Positions 55,001 through 64,000 of a DNA stretch of 64,000 nucleotides are shown here, one piece after another. Origin of the DNA: Sipunculus nudus (taxonomy: Eukaryota > Annelida > Sipuncula > Golfingiida > Sipunculidae); assembly GCA_026874595.1 (NCBI GenBank), contig CM049315.1:67961916-68025915 (forward strand), in the 5' to 3' direction. The notes under the pieces are model-generated. The model was not told the DNA's origin. It ran no database searches and saw only the letters and a list, made by a program, of their open reading frames with translations. Within the stretch, counting starts at the first letter, position 1. Every line of letters begins with the position of its first letter. A program made the position numbers and the translations under genes.

Positions 55001-58000
55001 ATATGATGTGGTGACCATGGTCTAATATTGAAAGTGTCTGTTAGAAGACCATGAAGATAACCATATGATGTGGTGACCATGGTTTAACATTGATATTGTT
55101 TGTTAGAAGGCCATGAAGATAACCATATGATGTGGTGACCATGGCCTCAGGTTAATAGTATATGTTAGAAGACCATGAAGATAACCATATGATGTGGTGA
55201 CCATGGTCTAATATTGAAAGTGTCTGTTAGAAGACCATGAAGATAACCATATGATGTGGTGACCATGGTTTAACATTGATATTGTTTGTTAGAAGACCAT
55301 GAAGATAACCATATGATGTGGTGACCATGGCCTAAGGTTAATAGTATATGTTAGAAGACCATGAAGATAACCATATGATGTGATGACCAAGGTCTAACAT
55401 TTATAACGCTGTAAGAAGACCATGAATATAACCATGTGAAATGGTGATCATGGACTAACACTATTAGTGTCTGTTAGAAGACCAGAAAGATAACCATATG
55501 ATATGGTGACCATGGTCTTACATTAATAGTGTCTGTTAGAAGACCATGGAATAGACATTTGATGTGGTGACCATGATCAAACATTGACAATGTCTGTTAG
55601 AAAACCATGAAGATAACCATATGATGTGGTTACCATGGTCTAACGTTGATAGTGTCTGTTAGAAGATCACGAAGATAACCATATGATGTGATGACAATGG
55701 TCTAAGGATAACAGTGTATGTTAGAAGATCATGAAGATAACCGTGATCTAACATTGATAGTGTCCGTTAGAAGACCATGAAGATAACCATTTGATGTGGT
55801 GACCATGATCAGAACATTGACAATGTCTGTTAGAAGACTATGAAGATAACCATTTGATTTGGTGACCATAGTCTAACATTGATAATGTCTGTTAGGAGAC
55901 CATGAAGATAACCATATGATGTGGTGACCATGGGTCTAACAATTATAATGTCTGTTAGAAGACCATGAAGATAAACATTTGATGTGATGACCATAGTCTA
56001 ACATTGATAGTGACTGTTAATAGACCATGAAGATAACAATATGATGTGGTGTGCATGGTCTAACGTTGATAGTGTCTGTTAATAGACCATGAAGATAATC
56101 ATATGATGAGGTGACCATGGTCAAACATTGATAGAGTCTGTTATATGACGATGAAGATAACCATAATCTAACATTGATAGTGTCTGTTAGAAGACCATGA
56201 AGATAACCATATGATGTGGTGACCATGGTCTAATATTGAAAGTGACTGTTAATAGACCATGAAGATAACCATATGATGTGGTGACCATGGTCTGACATTG
56301 ATAGTGTCTGTTATAAGACCATGAAGATAAACATAATCTATCATGGATAGTGTCTGTTAGAAGACCATGAAGATAACCATATGATGTGGTGACCATGGTC
56401 TAATATTGAAAGTGTCTGTTAGAAGACCATGAAGATAACCATATGATGTGGTGACCATGGTTTAACATTGATATTGTTTGTTAGAAGACCATGAAGATAA
56501 CCATATGATGTGGTGACCATGGCCTAAGGTTAATAGTATATGTTAGAAGACCATGAAGATAACCATATGATGTGATGACCAAGGTCTAACATTTATAACG
56601 CTGTAAGAAGACTATGAAGATAAACATGTGATGTGGTGACCATGGTCTGACATTGATAGTGTCTGTTAATAGACCATGAAGATAACCATATGATGTGGTG
56701 ACCATGGTCTGACATTGATAGTGTCTGTTATAAGACCATGAAGATAAACATAATCTATCATGGATAGTGTCTGTTAGAAGACCATGAAGATAACCATGTG
56801 ATGTGGTGACCATGGTCTAATATTGAAAGTGTCTGTTAGAAGACCATGAAGAGAACCATATGATGTGGTGACCATGGTTTAACATTGATATTCTTTGTTA
56901 GAAGACCATGAAGATAACCATATGATGTGGTGACCATGGCCTAAGGTTAATAGTATATGTTAGAAGACCATGAAGATAACCATATGATGTGATGACCAAG
57001 GTCTAACATTTATAACGCTGTAAGAAGACTATGAAGATAAACATGTGATGTGGTTATCATGGACTAACATTATTGGTGTCTGTTAGAAGACCATGAAGAT
57101 AACCATATGATGTGGTGACAATAGTCTAACATTAATAGTGTCTGTTAGGAGACCATGGAGTAACCATTTGATGTGGTGACCATGGTCAAACATTGACAAT
57201 GTCTGTTAGAAAACCATGAAGATAACCATATGATGTGGTGACCATGGTCTAACATTGATAGTGTCTGTTAGAAGACCACGAAGATAACCATATGATGTGA
57301 TGACAATGGTCTAAGGATAACAGTGTATGTAAAGAAGATCATGAAGATAACCATGATCTAACATTGATAGTGTCTCTTAGAAGACCATGAAGATAACCAT
57401 ATGATGTGGTGACCATGGTCTAATATTGATACTGTCTGTTAGAAGACCAAGAAGATAACTATATGATATGGTGACCATGGTCTAACATTGATAGTGTCTG
57501 TTAGAAGACCACGAAGATGACCATATGATGTGGTGACCATGGTATTACATTGCAAGTGTCTGTTAGAAGACCATGAAGATAACCATATGATGTGGAGACC
57601 ATGGTCTAACGTTAACAATACCTGTTAGAAGACCATGAAGATAACCATATGATGTGGTGACTATGGTCTAATGCCAATAGTGTCTCTTAGAAGGCCGTGA
57701 AGATAACCATTTAATTTGGTGACCATAGTCCAACATTGATAATGTCTGTTAGGAGACCATGAAGATAACCATATGATGTGGTGACCATGGGTGTAACAAT
57801 TATAATGTCTGTTAGGAGACCATGGAGAAAAGATAAACATTTGATGTGCTGACCATAGTCTAACATTGATAGTGTCTGTCAATAGACCATGAAGATAACC
57901 ATATGATGTGGTGTGCATGGTCTAACGTTGATAGTGTGTGTTAATAGACCATGAAGATAATCATATGATGAGGTGACCATGGTCAAACATTGATAGTGTC

Positions 58001-61000
58001 TGTTATAGGACGATGAAGATAACCATAATCTAACATTGATAGTGTCTGTTAGAAGACCATGAAGATAACCATATGATGTGGTGACCATGGTCTAATATTG
58101 AAAGTGACTGTTAATAGACAGATAACCATATGATAGTGTCTGAACCATATGTTAGGAGACCATGGAATAACCATTTGATGTGGTGACCATGGTCAAACAT
58201 TGACAATGTCTGTTAGAAAAGCATGAAGATAACCATATGATGTGGTGACCATGGTCTAACGTTGATAGTGTCTGTTAGAAGACCACGAAGATAACCATAT
58301 GATGTGATGACAATGGTCTAAGGATAACAGTGTATGTAAAGAAGATCATGAAGATAACCATGATCTAACATTGATAGTGTCTCTTAGAAGACCATGAAGA
58401 TAACCATATGATGTGGTGACCATGGTTTAACATTGATATTGTTTGTTAGAAGACCATGAAGATAACCATATGATGTGGTGACCATGGCCTAAGGTTAATA
58501 GTATATGTTAGAAGACCATGAAGATAACCATATGATGTGATGACAATGGTCTAAGGATAACAGTGTATGTAAAGAAGATCATGAAGATAACCATGATCTA
58601 ACATTGATAGTGTCTCTTAAAAGGCCGTGAAGATAACCATTTAATTTGGTGACCATAGTCTAACATTGATAATGTCTGTTAGGAGACCATGAAGATAACC
58701 ATATGATGTGGTGACCATGGGTGTAACAATTATAATGTCTGTTAGGAGACCATGAAGAAAAGATAAACATTTGATGTGCTGACCATAGTCTAACATTGAT
58801 AATGTCTGTTGGTAGACCATGAAGATAACCATATGATGTGGTGACTATGGTCTAACATTGAAAATGTCTGTTAGAAGACCATGAAGATAACCATATGATG
58901 TGATGACCATGGTCTAACATTGATAGTGTCTGTGAATAGACCATGAAGATAACCATATGATGTGGTGACCATGGTCTGACATTGATAGTGTCTGTTATAA
59001 GACCATGAAGATAAACATAATCTAACATGGATAGTGTCTGTTAGAAGACCATGAAGATAACCATATGATGTGCTGACCATGGTCTAATATTGAAAGTGTC
59101 TGTTAGAAGACCATGAAGATAACCATATGATGTGGTGACCATGGTTTAACATTGATATTGTTTGTTAGAAGACCATGAAGATAACCATATGATGTGGTGA
59201 CCATGGCCTAAGGTTAATAGTATATGTTAGAAGACCATGAAGATAACCATATGATGTGATGACCAAGGTCTAACATTTATAACGCTGTAAGAAGACCATG
59301 AAAATAACCATGTGAAGTGGTGATCATGGACTAACACTATTAGTGTCTGTTAGAAGACCAGGAAGATAACCATATGATATGGTGACCATGGTCTTACATT
59401 AATAGTGTCTGTTAGAAGACCATGGAATAACCATTTGATGTGGTGACCATGATCAAACATTGACAATGTCTGTTAGAAAACCATGAAGATAACCATATGT
59501 TGTGGTTACCATGGTCTAACGTTGATAGTGTCTGTTAGAAGACCACAAAGATAACCATATGATGTGATGACAATGGTCTAAGGATAACAGTGTATGTAAG
59601 AAGATCATGAAGATAAACATGATCTAACATTGATAGTGTCTGTTAGAAGACTATGAAGATAACCATTTGATTTGGTGACCATAGTCTAACATTGATAATG
59701 TCTGTTAGGAGACCATGAAGATAACCATATGATGTGGTGACCATGGGTCTAACAATTATAATGTCTGTTAGAAGACCATGAAGATAAACATTTGATGTGA
59801 TGACCATAGTCTAACATTGATAGTGTCTGTCAATAGACCATGAAGATAACCATATGATGTGGTGTGCATGGTCTAACGTTGATAGTGTCTGTTAATAGAC
59901 CATGAAGATAATCATATGATGAGGTGACCATGGTCAAACATTGATAGTGTCTGTTATAGGACGATGAAGATAACCATAATCTAACATTGATAGTGTCTGT
60001 TAGAAGACCATGAAGATAACCATATGATGTGGTGACCATGGTCTAATATTGAAAGTGACTGTTAGAAGACCATGAAGATAACCATATGATGTGGTGACCA
60101 TGGTCTAACATTGATATTGTTTGTTAGAAGACCATGAAGATAACCATATGATGTGGTGAAAATGGTCTAAGGTTAATAGTATATGTTAAAAGACCATGAA
60201 GATAACCATATGATGTGATGACCAAGGTCTAACATTTATAACGCTGTAAGAAGACTATGAAGATAAACATGTGATGTGGTTATTATAGACTAACATTATT
60301 AGTGTCTGTTAGAAGACCATGAAGATAACCATATGATGTGGTGACAATAGTCTAACATTAATAGTGTGTCTAAGAAGACCATGAAGATAACCATATGATG
60401 TGGTGACCATGGTCTAATATTGATAGTGTCTGTAAGAAGACCATGAAGATAACTATATGATGTGGTGACCATGGTCTAACATTGACAGTGTCTGTAAGAA
60501 GACCACGAAGATGACCATATGATGTGGTGACCATGGTATTACATTGCATGTGTCTGTTAGAAGACCATGAAGATGACCATATGATGTGGTGACCATGGTA
60601 TTACATTGCAAGTGTCTGTTAGAAGACCATGAAGATAACTATATGATGTGGTGACCATGGTCTAACATTGATAGTGTCTGTTAGAAGACCATGAAGATAA
60701 ACATTTGATGTGCTGACCATAGTCTAAGATTGATAATGTCTGTTGGTAAACCATGAAGATAACCATATGATGTGGTGACTATGGTCTAACATTGAAAATG
60801 TCTGTTGGTAGACCATGAAGATAACCATATGATGTGGTGACTATGGTCTAACATTTATAAAGCTGTAAGAAGACTATGAAGATAAACATGTGATGTGGTG
60901 ACCATGGTCTGACATTGATAGTGTCTGTTAATAGACCATGAAGATAACCATATGATGTGGTGACCATGGTCTGACATTGATAGTGTCTGTTATAAGACCA

Positions 61001-64000
61001 TGAAGATAAACATAATTTACCATGGATAGTGTCTGTTAGAAGACCATGAAGATAACCATATGATGTGGTGACCATGGTCTAATATTGAAAGTGTCTGTTA
61101 GAAGACCATGAAGATAACCATATGATGTGGTGACCATGGTTTAACATTGATATTGTTTGTTAGAAGACCATGAAGATAACCATATGATGTGGTGACCATG
61201 GCCTAAGGTTAATAGTATATATTAGAAGACCATGAAGATAACCATATGATGTGATGACCAAGGTCTAACATTTATAACGCTGTAAGAAGACTATGAAGAT
61301 AAACTTGTGATGTGGTTATCATGGACTAACATTATTGGTGTCTGTTAGAAGACCATGAAGATAACCATATGATGTGGTGACAATAGTCTAACATTAATAG
61401 TGTGTCTAAGAAGACCATGAAGATAACCATATGATGTGGTGACCATGGTCTAACATTGATAGTGTCTGTAAGAAGACCATGAAGATGACCATATGATGTG
61501 GTGACCATGGTATTACATTGCATGTGTCTGTTAGAAGACCATGAAGATGACCATATGATGTGGTGACCATGGTATTACATTGCAAGTGTCTGTTAGAAGA
61601 CCATGAAGATAACCATATGATGTGGTGACCATGGTCTAACGTTAACAATACCTGTTAGAAGACCATGAAGATAACCATATGATGTGGTGACTATGGTCTA
61701 ATGCCAATAGTGTCTCTTAGAAGGCCATGAAGATAACCATTTAATTTGGTGACCATAGTCTAACATTGATAATGTTTGTTAGAAGACCATGAAGATAACC
61801 ATATGATGTGGTGACCATGGCCTAAGGTTAATAGTATATGTTAGAAGACCATGAAGATAACCATATGATGTGATGACCAAGGTCTAACATTTATAACGCT
61901 GTAAGAAGACTATGAAGATAAACTTGTGATGTGGTTATCATGGACTAACATTAACGGTGTCTGTTAGAAGACCATGAAGGTAACCATATGATGTGGTGAC
62001 AATAGTCTAACATTAATAGTGTCTGTTAGGAGACCATGGAATAACCATTTGATGTGGTGACCATGGTCAAACATTGACAATGTCTGTTAGAAAACCATGA
62101 AGATAACCATATGATGTGGTGACCATGGTCTAACGTTGATAGTGTCTCTTAGAAGACCATGAAGATAACCATATGATGTGGTGACCAAGGTCTAATATTG
62201 ATAGTGTCTGTTGGAAGACCATGAAGATAACTATATGATATGGTGACCATGGCCTAAGGTTAATAGTATATGTTAGAAGACCATGAAGATAACCATATGA
62301 TGTGGAGACCATGGTCTAATGCCAATAGTGTCTCTTAGAAGGCCGTGAAGATAACCATTTAATTTGGTGACCATAGTCTAACATTGATGATGTCTGTTAG
62401 GAGACCATGAAGATAACAATATGATGTGGTGACCATGGGTTTAACAATTATAATGTCTGTTAGGAGACCATGAAGATAAACATTTGATGTGCTGACCATA
62501 GTCTAACATTGATAATGTCTGTTGGTAGACCATGAAGAAAAGATAAACATTTGATGTGCTGACCATAGTCTAACATTGATAATGTCTGTTGGTAGACCAT
62601 GAAGATAACCATATGATGTGGTGACTATGGTCTAACATTGAAAATGTCTGTTAGAAGACCATGAAGATAACCATATGATGTGATGACCATGGTCTAACAT
62701 TGATAGTGTCTGTTAATAGACCATGAAGATAACCATATGATGTGGTGACCATGGTCTGACATTGATAGTGTCTGTTATAAGACTATGAAGATAAACATAA
62801 TCTAACATGGATAGTGTCTGTTAGAAGACCATGAAGATAACCATATGATGTGGTGACCATGGTCTAATATTGAAAGTGTCTGTTAGAAGACCATGAAGAT
62901 AACCATATGATGTGGTGACCATGGTTTAACATTGATATTGTTTGTTAGAAGACCATGAAGATAACCATATGATGTGGTGACCATGGCCTAAGGTTAATAG
63001 TATATGTTAGAAGACCATGAAGATAACCATATGATGTGATGACCAAGGTCTAACATTTATAACGCTGTAAGAAGACTATGAAGATAAACTTGTGATGTGG
63101 TTATCATGGACTAACATTATTGGTGTCTGTTAGAAGACCATGAAGATAACCATATGATGTGGTGACAATAGTCTAACATTAATAGTGTGTCTAAGAAGAC
63201 CATGAAGATAACCATATGATGTGGTGACCATGGTCTAACATTGATAGTGTCTGTAAGAAGACCACGAAGATGACCATATGATGTGGTGACCATGGTATTA
63301 CATTGCATGTGTCTGTTAGAAGACCATGAAGATGACCATATGATGTGGTGACCATGGTATTACATTGCAAGTGTCTGTTAGAAGACCATGAAGATAACCA
63401 TATGATGTGGTGACCATGGTCTAACGTTAACAATACCTGTTAGAAGACCATGAAGATAACCATATGATGTGGTGACTATGGTCTAATGCCAATAGTGTCT
63501 CTTAGAAGGCCATGAAGATAACCATTTAATTTGGTGACCATAGTCTAACATTGATAATGTTTGTTAGAAGACCATGAAGATAACCATATGATGTGGTGAC
63601 CATGGCCTAAGGTTAATAGTATATGTTAGAAGACCATGAAGATAACCATATGATGTGATGACCAAGGTCTAACATTTATAACGCTGTAAGAAGACTATGA
63701 AGATAAACTTGTGATGTGGTTATCATGGACTAACATTAACGGTGTCTGTTAGAAGACCATGAAGGTAACCATATGATGTGGTGACAATAGTCTAACATTA
63801 ATAGTGTCTGTTAGGAGACCATGGAATAACCATTTGATGTGGTGACCATGGTCAAACATTGACAATGTCTGTTAGAAAACCATGAAGATAACCATATGAT
63901 GTGGTGACCATGGTCTAACGTTGATAGTGTCTCTTAGAAGACCATGAAGATAACCATATGATGTGGTGACCAAGGTCTAATATTGATAGTGTCTGTTGGA
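52005..64000. repeat. 62-bp satellite array, about 12 kb, open at window end
   Basis: About 190 units, consensus start GTCTGTTAGAAGACCATGAA then GATAACCATATGATGTGGTG, ACCATGGTCTAACATTGATA and GT (62 bp). Units vary by substitutions and small indels (20-40 bp deletions, CATTTGATGTGCTG and AACGCTGTAAG variants). Each usual unit has the palindrome GACCATGGTC. The many minus-strand ORFs of 60-90 residues (MVTTSYGYLHGLLTDT-type) span about three units each, because 62 is not a multiple of three. They are not genes. Confidence 0.97.
60995..64000. repeat. ~1785-bp higher-order repeat within the satellite
   Basis: Segments from about 61020 and about 62805 onward match with the same order of variant units (61324 with 63109; 61406-61648 with 63191-63433), offset 1785 bp, with only rare differences. 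The second copy is cut by the window end. Confidence 0.85.

Noticed and set aside
52141-63433. About twenty minus-strand ORFs of 60-85 residues (MVTTSYGYLHG-type)
   Set aside because: All are readings of the 62-bp satellite, each about three units long before the frame shift brings a stop. No start or splice context.
52005-64000. CRISPR-like array
   Set aside because: Units are contiguous with no unique spacers of constant size, and the window is eukaryotic.

Overview
The window is eukaryotic. It has spliced genes with GT/AG introns, AATAAA polyadenylation signals, a Ty3/gypsy LTR retrotransposon, abundant Helitron-like non-autonomous elements, TIR DNA transposons, microsatellites and a very long satellite. 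The two recognisable host genes (MCMDC2-like and PHYHIP-like) are animal genes. The density of tandem-repeat-bearing Helitron/HINE-type elements is typical of molluscs, so a bivalve or other lophotrochozoan is my best guess. That is inference; no species-level marker is present.

Layout. 1-24.3 kb: the 3' part of an MCMDC2-like gene on the + strand, in six supported exons (756-24126; 261 residues visible, upstream exons off the window). Its introns hold a Helitron-like element (1283-2705), a tandem array of its own intron/exon junction (3153-3762), and a 15.2-kb nested complex at 5372-20582. The complex is a Ty3/gypsy element with 1.18-kb LTRs and a 4-bp TTTG target duplication. Its 3' LTR was later broken by a Helitron-like element (13400-15356) and by a 4.45-kb TIR element full of GACTCG/CGAGTC motifs (15554-20007).

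24.3-34 kb: intergenic and repeat-rich. It contains a 2.0-kb TIR element (24961-26956), a near-perfect 162-bp palindromic MITE with an 8-bp TSD (29326-29503), and a Helitron-like repeat (30741-33739) with another Helitron-like element nested precisely in it (31608-32734).

34.9-37.6 kb: a two-exon gene for a protein made almost only of the C-terminal domain of phytanoyl-CoA hydroxylase-interacting protein (PHYHIP). Its intron carries a 30-bp minisatellite split by a 560-bp dispersed repeat. 38-43 kb: more Helitron-like copies and a 911-bp hAT element with an 8-bp TSD.

47.2-50.3 kb: a two-exon gene for an unrecognised 339-residue protein (basic N-terminus, acidic C-terminus, internal repeat). 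Its upstream region holds two CRE sites around an RFX-type X-box. 52.0-64.0 kb: about 12 kb of a 62-bp satellite with higher-order structure, running off the window end.

Most long ORFs outside these genes are by-products of repeats. The most unusual signals are the duplicated splice-acceptor/exon-start array in MCMDC2, the palindrome GGTGGCGCCACC shared by several different Helitron-like families, the GACTCG-rich TIR element, and the satellite.
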